Source: a virus
Strand: one strand, 5' to 3'
DNA: 46,012 bases
IMG/VR virus record: IMGVR_UViG_3300030451_001127
Location: 1 to 46,012 of that record
In this document: positions 8,369 to 19,700 of the stretch, one piece after another
Layout of the letters: every line of letters starts with the position of its first letter
How positions within the stretch are numbered: the first letter of the stretch is position 1
Program-made: the position numbers and the translations under genes
The notes under the pieces: generated by a model
What the model was told of the DNA's origin: nothing
The model's input: the letters and a program-made list of their open reading frames with translations, nothing else
Database searches by the model: none

Positions 8369-9553
8369 ATGGAAAATAACCAAACAGATCTTGAGGAGGT
8401 AATCCAAGAGGTCGAACAAGAGAACACTGCAGAAGAAACAGTAGAGCAAGACCTAAGTAAATTTAAAAGCGCTGATGACCCAGAGGTTATCAAAGTAGAT
8501 TTATCAAAACCACCAACTAATGAAGTTGAAGAAAACAACACTGACGACACAGGAGTGGCTGGAAGCAATGAAAACTCCGAGCCCACACAAAGTGAAGACG
8601 AAGTACAAGCGCAAGCCGAAACACAAGAATCAACTGGAGTACTAGAAGAAGTAAACGAAACAGTTGAAGAGCTTAAAGAAGAAGTAAGCGAGGCTATAGA
8701 TAAAGCACAAGAAGCCGGAACTCCACTACCAGAGAACGTGCAAAAGCTCATTGACTTCATGGCTGATACTGGTGGCAGCTTGGAAGACTACGTTCGTTTA
8801 AACAGAGACGTTAAAGATATAGACGATCAAGACGCGTTGCGTGAGTATTATCAAAGAACTAAACCGCATCTATCTTCAGACGAAGTAGAATTTTTAATGG
8901 AAGATAAATTCTCTTATGACGAAGAGCTAGATGAAGCTAAAGATATTAAAAGAAAGAAACTGGCCCTCAAAGAGCAAGTTGCCGAGGCCAAAGCCTACTT
9001 AGACAGGCAAAAGTCTAAATACTACGAAGAAATTAAAGCTGGAAGTAACCTCACTCCTGAGCAACAGAAGGCAATTGATTTTTTCAACCGATACAATAAA
9101 GAGTCAGAGCAGACAAGAAAAGTAGCTGACAAACAGAAAGCTGAGTTTACAGATCAAACAAACCGAGTTTTCAACGACAAGTTCAAAGGTTTTGAATACA
9201 ACGTCGGAGAAAAAGTATACAGGTTTAATGTTAACAATGTAGACGAAGTTAAAGAAACTCAAAGCGATATTAGTAATTTTGTCAAAAGGTTTTTGAACAA
9301 AGAAAACACTATGTCAGATGCTAAGGGTTATCACAAAAGTTTGTTTACAGCTATGAACGCGGATGCTATTGCTCAGCACTTTTACGAACAAGGTAAAGCA
9401 GATGCTATTAAAGATGGTGTCGCTAAAGCTAAAAACATAAACACTGAAGCCCGTAGTTCACATACAGAGCCTCAGTTTCAAAATGGTATTAAAGCTAGAG
9501 TGTTAGGCGATGATTCAGATTCTTTACGTTTCAAAATTAAAAGAAAAAAATAA
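8369..9553 (+). CDS. Putative scaffolding protein
   Basis: 394 residues between portal and capsid genes, the usual site of a scaffold. The first 120 residues are extremely acidic and low in complexity (QEVEQENTAEETVEQDL and similar). They are followed by a helical region with charged coiled-coil stretches (about 190-275, including KDIKRKKLALKEQVAEAKAY). The last part contains a more globular segment and a basic tail (FKIKRKK), which could bind the inner face of the capsid protein, as known for P22-type scaffolds. No protease motif is visible, so self-cleavage cannot be claimed. The long reverse-strand frame across its start is a mirror of the acidic repeats and not a gene. A short A-rich gap leads to the capsid gene. 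Confidence 0.75.
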   Translation: MENNQTDLEEVIQEVEQENTAEETVEQDLSKFKSADDPEVIKVDLSKPPTNEVEENNTDDTGVAGSNENSEPTQSEDEVQAQAETQESTGVLEEVNETVEELKEEVSEAIDKAQEAGTPLPENVQKLIDFMADTGGSLEDYVRLNRDVKDIDDQDALREYYQRTKPHLSSDEVEFLMEDKFSYDEELDEAKDIKRKKLALKEQVAEAKAYLDRQKSKYYEEIKAGSNLTPEQQKAIDFFNRYNKESEQTRKVADKQKAEFTDQTNRVFNDKFKGFEYNVGEKVYRFNVNNVDEVKETQSDISNFVKRFLNKENTMSDAKGYHKSLFTAMNADAIAQHFYEQGKADAIKDGVAKAKNINTEARSSHTEPQFQNGIKARVLGDDSDSLRFKIKRKK

Positions 9554-9572
9554 CATTTAAAAAAAATTAAAA
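9554..9572 (+). promoter_or_regulatory. A-rich translation leader of the capsid gene
   Basis: The gap before the capsid ATG is CATTTAAAAAAAATTAAAA, with no Shine-Dalgarno. High A content directly upstream of the start codon is the hallmark of strongly translated Bacteroidetes genes (established for Flavobacteria). It fits the need for large amounts of capsid protein and supports the host assignment. Confidence 0.5.
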
Positions 9573-11081
9573 ATGGCAATTTCAAATCCAGGTGGTAATT
9601 TAAATAGTGTAGCTGCACCAACTAAGCAGACACTAGAAACAAATTACCTAGATTTAGCGTCATCAGCTGGACAAGGCTGGGCGCAACAATACGTTCCAGA
9701 TCTAATGGAAGCAGAAGCTGAGGTGTTCGGTCCAAGAACAATCTCTGGTTTCCTTGCTCAAGTTGGAGCTGAAGAATCAATGACGGCTGACCAAGTTGTT
9801 TGGTCTGAACAAGGTCGTTTACACCTTTCATACAGAGGACATATCGCAAACGCTACTCAACAAACTGGTAACAGTAACGAAGAGGGTGGTACTTTCGAGA
9901 TCGACACAGATATCGATGGTAACCCTGTAGGTACTTCTGCAATTGATCACGGTGTTAGAGTTAACGATATGGTGCTTGTAGCTGATAACAGCGCAACAGC
10001 ACAAGGTATCGTTACTGCTGTATCAAACGATCAGATTAGTATCGCTCTTTACAATGCTGGTAACACTACTGCTACATTCGCAAACGCGGGTCTAGCTGCT
10101 GATACTGGTGATACAGCTACGCTATTAGTTTACGGTTCAGAGTTTAAGAAAGGAGATAACTACAACGGTAGTTCTTCTCGTCAAGCTAACGAGCCACAGT
10201 TTAAGTCGTTTAACAACAAGCCTATCATTCTTAAGGACTACTACGAAGTATCAGGATCTGATGCATCTCGTATTGGTTGGGTTGAAGTAGCTGCTGAAGA
10301 CGGACAGTCAGGATACCTATGGTACCTAAAAGCGCAGTCTGACACTCGTGCACGTTTCGTTGACTACCTTGAGATGGCTATGCTTGAGTCAGTTAAGACT
10401 GTAGCTGCTAACTCTAAAGTTGATGCGTTCTTAGGAACTGACGGTACTACTCTTACTGGTACTGAAGGTTTATTCGCAGCTATCGAAGATCGTGGTAACA
10501 TTACTACTGGTATCACTGGTGTTAACGCTGCTACTGACCTTGCGGAGTTTGACGCTATCTTAGCTGAGTTTGATAAGCAAGGTGCTATTGAAGAGAACAT
10601 GCTTTTCCTTAACCGTTCTACATCTCTAGCTATTGATGATATGCTTGCTTCAATGAACTCGTACGGTGCTGGTGGTACTTCATACGGAGTGTTTGATAAC
10701 GACGAAGACATGGCTCTAAACCTTGGCTTCTCAGGTTTCCGTCGCGGATCTTACGACTTCTACAAGTCTGACTTCCGTTACTTAAACGACAGAGCTACTC
10801 GTGGTGGTATTAATGATAGAGACACTGTAAACGCTATCCGCGGAGTTATTATTCCTGCTGGTACTTCTACTGTATACGATCAAACACTAGGTAGAAACCT
10901 TAGACGTCCGTTCTTACACGTTCGTTTCAGAGCTTCTGCAACTGATGATCGTCGTATGAAGACTTGGGTAACAGGTTCTGTTGGAGCTGCTACATCTGCT
11001 CTAGACGCAATGCAACTACACATGCTTTCTGAGCGTTGCTTAGTTGTACAAGGCGCAAACAACTTCATGTTGATGAAGTAA
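9573..11081 (+). CDS. Major capsid protein
   Basis: 502 residues, expected HK97 fold, forming the icosahedral shell. The order portal-scaffold-this gene and the size fit. The N-terminal part has TKQTLETNYLDLASSAGQGW and DLMEAEAEVFGPRTISGF, followed by VGAEESMTADQVVWSEQG; this resembles capsid proteins of marine phages (recalled). A beta-rich insertion (about 120-200, NDMVLVADNSATAQGIVTAV...) could be a surface domain. The C-terminal half has the helix-loop patterns of the A domain. It is flanked by an A-rich leader and a strong hairpin. Codon use differs from its neighbours: CGT dominates for arginine, and C-ending Phe and Asn codons are frequent, whereas neighbouring genes mostly use AGA, fitting very high expression. 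There is no visible delta-domain cleavage site. Confidence 0.85.
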   Translation: MAISNPGGNLNSVAAPTKQTLETNYLDLASSAGQGWAQQYVPDLMEAEAEVFGPRTISGFLAQVGAEESMTADQVVWSEQGRLHLSYRGHIANATQQTGNSNEEGGTFEIDTDIDGNPVGTSAIDHGVRVNDMVLVADNSATAQGIVTAVSNDQISIALYNAGNTTATFANAGLAADTGDTATLLVYGSEFKKGDNYNGSSSRQANEPQFKSFNNKPIILKDYYEVSGSDASRIGWVEVAAEDGQSGYLWYLKAQSDTRARFVDYLEMAMLESVKTVAANSKVDAFLGTDGTTLTGTEGLFAAIEDRGNITTGITGVNAATDLAEFDAILAEFDKQGAIEENMLFLNRSTSLAIDDMLASMNSYGAGGTSYGVFDNDEDMALNLGFSGFRRGSYDFYKSDFRYLNDRATRGGINDRDTVNAIRGVIIPAGTSTVYDQTLGRNLRRPFLHVRFRASATDDRRMKTWVTGSVGAATSALDAMQLHMLSERCLVVQGANNFMLMK

Positions 11082-11094
11082 ACTATATTTATCG

Positions 11095-11125
11095 AAACTA
11101 CCTCACCTTCGGGTGGGGTAGTTTT
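11095..11125 (+). terminator. Hairpin with UUCG loop after the capsid gene
   Basis: The arms AAACTACCTCACC (11095-11107) and GGTGGGGTAGTTT (11112-11124) pair over 13 positions with one G-U pair, closing a TTCG tetraloop. A short T run (TTTT ending at 11125) follows. This is a textbook intrinsic terminator shape, 14 bases after the capsid stop. It may partly stop transcription so that capsid mRNA exceeds that of downstream genes, or protect the 3' end of the capsid mRNA. Confidence 0.85.
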
Positions 11126-11148
11126 ATATTATTTAATTATATTATATT

Positions 11149-11982
11149 ATGGCTAAAAAGAAAAAAGAAGAGGTTGTAGAAGAACCTCAAACACAAGAAA
11201 CTGTAGTGGTAGAAGCGCCAAAGCCAAAGCCAGCTCCAGTTGTGAAAGAAGAACCAAAAGATACTTGGGAAATAAAAGATAGAGTTTACTATTTAAAGAA
11301 TAATAAAAAACCTTTATCTTATATTCTAAAAGGTTCAGACATATATTACTTCGACGAAGATTTAGGCTACGAAAGAGAGCTTAGATATACTGCTAACCAA
11401 AAGACACCGTTTGTTGATGAAATGAAAGGTGATCAACGGTTAGAGCACATGGTGTTTAGAAACGGAGCTTTATTTGTTCCTAAAAATAAACAAACGCTAC
11501 AAAAACTACTTTCGTTATATCACCCTCACAAAGACAGAGTTTACTACGAGTGGAAACCTGTTGAAGTTGCAGCAAATCAAATTGATATTTTAGAGATGGA
11601 AGCGGATGCTTTAATCGCTGCTAGAGATATTGATGTTGATCTTGCGGAGGCAATTATGAGAGTAGAGCTTGGTTCTGAAGTTTCTTCAATGAGCTCTAAA
11701 GAATTACGAAGAGACGTATTGCTTTTTGCTAAACGTAATCCTACGCTGTTCTTAGAGTTAGTAAACGATGATAACGTAGTATTACGTAACTTTGGAATTA
11801 AAGCTGTTGAACTAGGTATTATCAGATTATCTAACGATCAAAGACACTTTATGTGGGGATCGAACGATAGAAAACTAATGACAGTACCATTTGACGAACA
11901 TCCATACTCAGCGCTTGCCGCTTGGTTTAAGACTGACGAAGGTATGGAGATCTATAAGAATATAGAAAAAAGATTAAATTAA
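11149..11982 (+). CDS. Putative head-associated or connector protein
   Basis: 277 residues. The first 40 are a low-complexity, mixed-charge tail rich in Lys, Glu, Pro and Val (KPKPAPVVKEEPK), probably flexible. A compact region follows with VYYLKNNKKPLSYILKGSDI, FDEDLGYERELRY and YHPHKDRVYYEW, then a helical C-terminal part with LEMEADALIAARDIDVDL and LRRDVLLFAKRNPTLF. No known family was identified. Its location between capsid and ring proteins, and its own flanking hairpins, suggest a head-decoration, completion or connector protein. The leader is TTATATTATTTAATTATATT, again without Shine-Dalgarno. Confidence 0.65.
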   Translation: MAKKKKEEVVEEPQTQETVVVEAPKPKPAPVVKEEPKDTWEIKDRVYYLKNNKKPLSYILKGSDIYYFDEDLGYERELRYTANQKTPFVDEMKGDQRLEHMVFRNGALFVPKNKQTLQKLLSLYHPHKDRVYYEWKPVEVAANQIDILEMEADALIAARDIDVDLAEAIMRVELGSEVSSMSSKELRRDVLLFAKRNPTLFLELVNDDNVVLRNFGIKAVELGIIRLSNDQRHFMWGSNDRKLMTVPFDEHPYSALAAWFKTDEGMEIYKNIEKRLN

Positions 11983-11990
11983 TAATCACT

Positions 11991-12028
11991 TAGTTGGGCG
12001 GTCACCCTTCGGGGTGATCGCTAAACTA
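11991..12028 (+). terminator. Second hairpin with UUCG loop
   Basis: The arms GCGGTCACCC (11998-12007) and GGGTGATCGC (12012-12021) pair with one G-U and close a TTCG loop. Two unpaired bases on each side and an outer TAGTT/AACTA stem extend it. There is no T run (ACTATAAAAACG follows), so it may be an RNA-stability or processing hairpin, or a weak attenuator, rather than a full terminator. Confidence 0.65.
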
Positions 12029-12040
12029 TAAAAACGAATT

Positions 12041-12775
12041 ATGGCAGTAAGTATAGACACGGTTTATCAACGAGTATTAGCAATAGCTAATAAAGAGCAG
12101 AGAGGTTATATCACTCCTCAGGAGTATAACTTACTTGCCAACCAGGCTCAGATGCAAATATTTGAAAGCTACTTCTACATGCTAAACACAAGAGAAAGAG
12201 CTGAGCCTGATAAAAAAATAGAAGTAGACGAAACAGATATTACAGAGTTGATATCTGCAAAACTAGATCCATTTAGGTCTATAGCGCCAGTAAATGGTGG
12301 CACTAATTTTCAAAGCACAATATCAGTAGATGGAACTGAACACGAGGTGTTTCAGACAGGTAGAGTATTTCATAATGGAGACGTATGCCAGAAGGTAGAT
12401 GTAAACGAAGCTAGACGATACACAAGATCAATAAGACATCTTGCTACTACTGCTAATCAAGGTGCTATTTACTGTGATAGTACTACTAGTGGTCAAGATA
12501 TAAACGTGTTTGCTGGATCATCTACAATAGAGTCTAACGTAACAGCAGAGTACTTTAGAGTACCTACAACCGTTGATTGGGCGTACGTTGTTGTTAGTGA
12601 CGTAGCTCTATACAATGCTAACGTAGCTGTAAACTTTGAGCTGCATAGATCAGAAGAAGATACACTAGTCAACAAAATTCTTGAATTAGCTGGAATTACT
12701 ATCGCTAAGCCAGGTTTATCTCAATACGCAGCCGGTATGCAAGCTGGCGAAACAGCTATTCAAAACATAATGTAA
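12041..12775 (+). CDS. Putative tail-adaptor / ring protein
   Basis: 244 residues. The N-terminal 50 residues form helices with YQRVLAIANKEQRGYITPQE and LLANQAQMQIFESYFYM, a pattern that occurs in connector (adaptor) proteins of crAss-like and related marine phages as I recall them. The middle is beta-rich, with repeated short strands (QDINVFAGSSTIESNVTAEY), and the end returns to helices (VNKILELAGITIAKPG, AAGMQAGETAIQNIM). The position after the head genes and before the giant tail protein supports a role in joining portal and tail. It ends two bases before the next start. Function by context. Confidence 0.65.
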   Translation: MAVSIDTVYQRVLAIANKEQRGYITPQEYNLLANQAQMQIFESYFYMLNTRERAEPDKKIEVDETDITELISAKLDPFRSIAPVNGGTNFQSTISVDGTEHEVFQTGRVFHNGDVCQKVDVNEARRYTRSIRHLATTANQGAIYCDSTTSGQDINVFAGSSTIESNVTAEYFRVPTTVDWAYVVVSDVALYNANVAVNFELHRSEEDTLVNKILELAGITIAKPGLSQYAAGMQAGETAIQNIM

Positions 12776-12776
12776 A

Positions 12777-13715
12777 ATGGGTATATTAAGAACAGATCCG
12801 TATACGTATTACGACAATACAAGTCCTGATTTTGGTAGATACCAATTTATCAGTTTAACAGAAATTATAGATTCTTTTTCAGCAACATACGTAGGTAAAG
12901 ATAAAATCTGTGATAATGTCACTTTAAACGATATTACTTTTCACGCTATACGTGGTTTGCAGGAATTAAGCTACGATACTTTGAAGTGTACTAAAAGCTG
13001 GGAAGTAGAGATACCTTCTAGCTTAGTTTTAGTTATGCCTATAGACTATGTTAATTATGTAGGTTTATACTGGGCTGATGATAGTGGAGCGTTAAGAAGA
13101 ATATATCCAACATCTAAAACAGCTAATCCGTTTGACGTTAGTCAAACTGTACAAGGTTTTGGTGGCTTTGATACAGGCGGAGCAAGTCAAGACTTGACTA
13201 GAACAGCCGCTGATTCAGATGGTAACTTTGGCTCTACTACTTTTGAAAACTATAAGTCAAACACAACTTCCGATATTGGCGATCAAGACGCAGATGAAAT
13301 AGACGATCAGTACGGCGAGTTGTTAGGAGGTAGATACGGTCTTGATCCTCAATACGCTCAAGCTAATGGAACATTTTTTATTGATGAAGAGCAAGGTAAA
13401 TTTCATTTTAGCTCTAGCTTGAGTGGAAAAACTTTAGTTTTAAAATACATTAGCGATGGTATAGCAAGTAACGCTGCGGGTACTGCTTTAGATTTAAGCA
13501 ACTCTTTAGTACCTAAGTTTGCTGAAGAAGCAATATATCAACACATATTGTATGGCGTGCTTTTCGCTAAGAAAGATACTAACCAAGGTTTATTATCAGA
13601 GATTAAAAGAAGAAGATTTGCTGAAACAAGAAAAGCAAAAATAAGACTATCAAATTATAAGCTTGAAGAGCTTACGCAAGTATTAAGAGGAAGTTCTAAA
13701 ATTATTAAGCACTAA
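12777..13715 (+). CDS. Putative tail-tube-like or ring protein
   Basis: 312 residues. It starts MGILRTDPYTYYDN and has FHAIRGLQELSYDTLK (about 58-73), a helix that often opens head-tail connector proteins, then IPSSLVLVMPIDYVNYVGLYW (strand-rich), an acidic glycine- and aspartate-rich linker (about 130-190) and a C-terminal helical basic part (EIKRRRFAETRKAKIRLSNY). The architecture is like the P22 gp4/gp10-type or T7 gp11-type connector proteins only in a general sense; the closest remembered relatives are conserved unknowns from marine phages. It is separated by two bases from the giant structural gene. Structural role likely, exact place uncertain. Confidence 0.65.
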   Translation: MGILRTDPYTYYDNTSPDFGRYQFISLTEIIDSFSATYVGKDKICDNVTLNDITFHAIRGLQELSYDTLKCTKSWEVEIPSSLVLVMPIDYVNYVGLYWADDSGALRRIYPTSKTANPFDVSQTVQGFGGFDTGGASQDLTRTAADSDGNFGSTTFENYKSNTTSDIGDQDADEIDDQYGELLGGRYGLDPQYAQANGTFFIDEEQGKFHFSSSLSGKTLVLKYISDGIASNAAGTALDLSNSLVPKFAEEAIYQHILYGVLFAKKDTNQGLLSEIKRRRFAETRKAKIRLSNYKLEELTQVLRGSSKIIKH

Positions 13716-13717
13716 GC

Positions 13718-16700
13718 ATGCCAGAATTAAAACGTACATTTTCTAAAGCCAAGATGAACAAGGACATGGACGAACGTCTTGTTCCTAAAGGTGAGTATAG
13801 AGATGCATTAAATATAGAAATAGCAACGTCTGAAGGATCAGATGTTGGCACAGCTCAGTCGCTGCTAGGCAACACGTTGCAGAATACTATGCACTCGTCT
13901 GACGGCGTTTATTTTAGCGCTGATGACGTGACTTCAACTGCTACATGCGTTGGGTCTATAGCTGCAGATGATAGAGATTGTATATACTACTTAGTTTCTG
14001 ACGGTGATCTTAACAACGCACACGGTTATCCTACTATAAGAAAAGATTATATATTAGAATATAACACTGTTTCCGAAAATTTAAAGTACGTATTTGTAGA
14101 TATATTTGAGGTTAACACATCACCTAACGCAAACGTTAATGGATCTACTACAATACCGGTAGAGCTTGGAGCTAGTAATACTACAAATATAACTGGTATT
14201 AGAGAGGGTATGTACATTACTGGAACGTTTAATAACGTTTCTGGCAGTAGCCAAACTATTCTTGGTCAAACTGTAGCTAATGGAGCTACTTATACTGTAA
14301 CAAAAAGTGACAACGTTAGAGTTATTTCTCAAACTTACGAAAGTAATACACGTAAATATACTCTTAATAAGACTCTATACTTAGCTGATGCAAACGTTAT
14401 AACATTTAACGCAGAGCGAGTTCTTGAGTTTAATAAGAACACTGTTATAACAGGTATAAATATACTTGATGATTTTTTATTTTTTACAGACAATCATCAT
14501 GAACCAAAGAAAATAAATATAGTAAGATCTATATTAGGAACTGGAGGTACAACAGAAGATTTAATTGGTGGAACTACCACTGCTACTTTCAATGGTGAAA
14601 CACCTTATTTTCAGACTAGATTAGTTAAACCATATCCGTATCCATCTTCTGGCGATATTGATAGTTATGAGGTTGCTATTACCCAAAACACATCTGGTGA
14701 CGTCGCGCCTATATACGTAGGCTTAGAAGATATTACTGTAATTAAAGAAGCTCCAACACAGCCTTTAGAGCTTGAAATGTTTAGAACTTCTTTAAAACGC
14801 GTACAAGATGATGGAACTGAAAACCCTCCTTTTGGCATACAAACAAATGTTACTTATACAGAATCCGGCAATACACCTATAGCTGTAGAATCTGAGGTAC
14901 CAATAACCTTTGATAATCCTGTTGATTTTAGAGTTAATGATATATTACTTATAGCTCCTCAACAAGACACGTATTCTCCGGACGATTTTGATGACTACGA
15001 TATAAGAGCTGAAGTTATACAGTCTAATGTAACTGGACCAAACCAGTTAGCTACTACTGGCTTTGTCATTAAAATACTTTCTATTAATGCTAATATTCAA
15101 GGCACAAACTGGTATGTAAGACTAGAAGATAAAGATCCTTTATTTAAGTTTAAGTTTCCTAGATTTTCTTATAGGTATAAGTACTGCGACGGTGAATATT
15201 CTCCGTTTGCACCGTTTTCACAAATAGCTTTTTTACCAGATTACTTTGAGTATAAACCTAAAAAAGGTTATAATCTAGGTATGGTAAACCAGCTTAGAGG
15301 TCTTAGGTTAAATTACTATAAGCATAGAGACTACGAAGAAAACGCATATGACGCACCTGTATTTCCTCAAGATGTTGTAGAAATAGATATACTATATAAA
15401 GAAACAAATAATCCGGTAGTATATACTGTAAAAACTATACGTAAAAACGACGGAGATCCTATGTGGCCGTCAAACGAGGTTACAGAACTAGGCAACGCAA
15501 GAGGTTCTTTTGAGGTTACTACAGATATGATTCACAATGTAGTTCCTGCAAATCAACTTATAAGGCCTTATGACAATGTACCAAGAAAAGCACTTGCACA
15601 AGAAATAAGTGCTAGCAGATTAATATATGGTAATTATCTTCAAAACTACACTGTGCTTAGAGATCCTATTATACAGCTAGGTATAGATTCTACTGCTATA
15701 GAAGATTATTCTAATGGATCAGAAATAAACTACGCTTTACCTTCAGTTAAAACTATGCGTAAGTATCAAGTAGGTGTAGTGTTTAGCGATAGGCATGGTA
15801 GAGAAACTCCAGTGCTAACTTCTGAAAAAGCTAGTATCGAAGTTCCAAAAACTTTATCTGAGTTTAGAAATAGACTAGTATGCAACATAGATACGAAGTT
15901 TGGTGAAGTACCTTCTTGGGCAGAATACATGTCTTGGTACGTAAAAGAAATAAGTTCAGAGTATTATACTATTGCTATGGATCGTTGGTATAATGCAGCT
16001 GATGGTAATATATATATATCATTTCCTTCTGCGGATAGAAATAAACTTAGTGAAGAAGACTATTTAATACTTAAAAAAGCTCACGGAAGTAATCAAGCCG
16101 TAGATGAAAAAAGTAGATATAAAATATTATCTATAGATAACGAAGCTCCTGATTATATTAAAAGCAAAAGAACAGTTGTAGGAAAGCTATTTAACGAAGG
16201 CTTTGTAGGTAATAACGTAGAAGGATATCCAATAGAAGATACAAACTTTATAGACATAGACAATGGTATTGATGAAGATGGGCCTTTTAACTCTGTGTTT
16301 GGTGAAGTTAGTGATTTTTCTGATAGCGAATACGAGTTAGTAATTACAGGAGGCTTACCTGTTGAAAGAGCCGTGTATCAAGTGCAGCAAATTACTACTT
16401 TTGGTAACTCAGCTAGAATAATTATAGTTGGAAGTTTTGGCCCAGAAATAAGTTTTACTTCTAGTAACGGTTTGTTTTCTGGAGCTGTAGATAACTTAAC
16501 TGTATCGTTAATAAAATTAACTCCTGTAAATAGACCAGAGTTTGACGGTAGATTTTTTGTAAAAATATTTAGAGACGAAGCGTTAGAAAAATTTGTACTT
16601 TCTCAATCAAACGAATCAGAGCAGTACGTAGTAAATGATTCTATAGGTGTAAGATATATAAACAACAACGCTTATACAAATATTTATTCTCCTGACCAGC

Positions 16701-19700
16701 CTATACCTGTAGACTTGCAGTATATAAATTCTTGGGCAACTAACTCTGGTGTAGCTAGCGAAAGATCAAAGCACCCTACAGAGTATAGCCATATTGTAGC
16801 TGCGGATGGACAATACTATTGGGGTGGAGCTAGTTCAGCTAACGGTGATGGTGATGCGTTTGGATTAACCACTAAAGCTGTTAACGGTAATCCTATGCTA
16901 GCTTTAAACTACGCACAGTTTCAAATTGAAGACTTTAATGACGGTTGCTCTCAATTTTGGGGAGCAGTAGCTGAAGATTACGATGTATTTATAGACTGTT
17001 GTACGGCTTATACTTTAACTGGCAAAAGAGCATATTACAATCCTGATACATACGAGGCTGCGGGCGACACATTCGATCACATAATGTGCGACGCTCCAGG
17101 TAGTAGATATCAAAACAACTTACCATGGCACGATATTAGCGACGAAAGTGGTATACTTGACAACGGTTCACTTGGTTCAGAATCTGAAAGAAGTCCATAT
17201 CCTTATGCTGGTATATATAGTGGTAGTAATTTTTCTTCTAACGGTTTTGGCATATATAATGAAGGTAAAGGGCATCCTAGTAGAGGTATATGGGGCGACG
17301 ATGGAGATGGTAATCCTATATATATGGATTTATCTTATTCAGGCATATATAGTAATTACACTACTTGGAATGGCGAGGATTTAGATGATGAGCAAGTTCC
17401 CGCTCATACTGTTCAAAACGGTTCTAGTGGAATCCAACAGAACGCTGTTAGAGAAATTATGGAAAAGCTAGGAACTCCTGGCACAAGATTTAGATTTAGA
17501 GACGATCCTGATCAAACAGTATACATAGTTCAAGGTGAAATGCATACGCCTGGAGGATATCAAAATATTGGCTCAGCAGCCGATAACTATTATCTTGGCT
17601 ATGACAACGAGTTTTGGACAGCTACAAGTAAGCTTGAAGGAGTTTGGGGTATAAGAAACTTTGTTTACGACGTGCAGCAGTATTTTGATAGTAATTTTGA
17701 GCAATGGAGTGATGAGCTTAATACAGTAAGATGCTTAAGGCAGCGATGGACTATTGTATGTAGAACAGCAGCAGGTGGCGGTATAGGTAGCGGACCAAGT
17801 GGCTATAATCCTATTAGAGGTACTAAGTCTCATGTTCCATTTGGTGATAGTAAATTTAGAAGAGCTCTGCATCATGACTATACTGATAAAATTGTTCTTG
17901 ATGTATTAGACTCTGACGTAGAAAGCTATGATGTTGGTTCATACACTGAAAATCCTGCTATATGGGAAACGGAGCCTAAAGAAAGTGTAGATGTAGATTT
18001 ATATTATCAAGCTAGTGGCTTAATACCTCTAACATTAAAATCTTCTAACAATGAAGAGTTAATACCTATTGGCACTACTTTTGAGTCTAGTCTTAATTCT
18101 ACAACTATTGTACAACCAACAACACACACCGTCACTAAAGTTGATAACGAAACTATAACATTTACACCTGCTATACCTGTAGTAAATTTACCTATAAACG
18201 ATGGCGATACAGTAAGGTTTACTAAGCGTAATCATTATTCTTTTAATAATGTCATAAAAACAGGTGCTGCTGTAGGAGGTACAACAATGACTTTGGAAGG
18301 AGGTGCTGATACAATAGTTCCGCAAAATAAATTGTATACTCAAAGACATTATTTAGACTGGAATAACTGCTGGTGTTTTGGTAATGGCGTAGAATCTGAT
18401 AGAGTTAGAGATGACTTTAATGGTACTCAAATGGATAATGGAGTTAAAGTTTCTTCAACAATAACAGGTAGAGTCAGAGAAGAGCGTAGAGAGCATGGTA
18501 TGATATATTCAGGCTTATACAACTCTACTACTGGTGTAAACGAGCTTAATCAATTTATTGCTGGAGAAAATATAACAAAAGATCTTAATCCAGTACACGG
18601 TAGTATACAAGCTCTTTTAAACAGAAATACTAGATTAATTATGTTCTGTGAAGACAAAGTTCTTAGAGCAGATACTAATAAAGATCTTATATTCAATGCT
18701 GATGGTAACTCTCAACTTGTAGCTAGCAATAAAGTTATAGGTAGTACTGTACCATATAAAGGCAAATATGGTATAGGTACTAATCCAGAATCTTTAGCTG
18801 TAACACCTTATGCCGTTTATTTTACAGACGCTATGAGAGGCGCGGTGTTACGACTTACTAATGAAGGCTTAGTAGCGGTATCAGACAAAGGCATGAAAGA
18901 TTACTTTGCTGATCTATTTTCTTCATACGTAGATAAAGTTGTTGGTACGTATGATGATCGTAAAAAAGAATATAATATTACTGTATCAAGTAAATATGAA
19001 ATAGGAGATGTATTACCATATAACAACATTACAGTTTCATATAGTGATATTGCAGGTGGGTTTACTAGCTTTAAATCTTTTTATGCAGAAAGTGGTGTAA
19101 GTATAAACAATCAATATTATACTTTTAAAAGAGGCGAGCTATATAAGCATCACGATAATTCTTCAAGAAATAATTTTTACGGAGTAGCCGCATCAAGTCA
19201 AACAGTTAACACTGAATTACCTTTTGCTACTAGCAATGCCACTAATGGCGAGTCATCTATAACAGTTTTATTTAATGATCAACCGTCAGACGTTAAAGCT
19301 TTTACAACTATTAATTATGAAGGTAGTGAAAATAGAATACAAGAGTTTGATACTCAGGCCGCGAACTTTTACAATAATGATTATAGCGTAAATAATGGAT
19401 TAATAGCTACGTCAGTTACCGATGGTGAGTATTATAACTTAGATGCTCAAGCAGGCTGGTATGTAGATAACATACAAACAAACTTACAAGATACTGGAAA
19501 CATATTCTTTAAAGACAAAGAAGGTAAGTATTTTGCGTACCCTACCGGTACGACAACTGGTTTTGAAAGCGTGCTTTCATATGACAATACTACTGGTACA
19601 TCGCAACCAAATATTACAGAAGTGTCTTTAAATAAAAACGCTAAAGATATTACTGTTCAAGGATTAGGTAATGCTAACATATTACATAGCGATGCTAATG

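Noticed and set aside
8329-8760. A 143-residue reverse frame across the start of the scaffold gene.
   Set aside because: Its Ser-rich sequence mirrors the Glu/acidic codons of the scaffold gene; no leader, no operon partner.
17148-17384. A hydrophobic 78-residue frame within the giant tail gene.
   Set aside because: Hydrophobic look comes from shifted Tyr/Asn/Gly codons; the long frame runs through without interruption.
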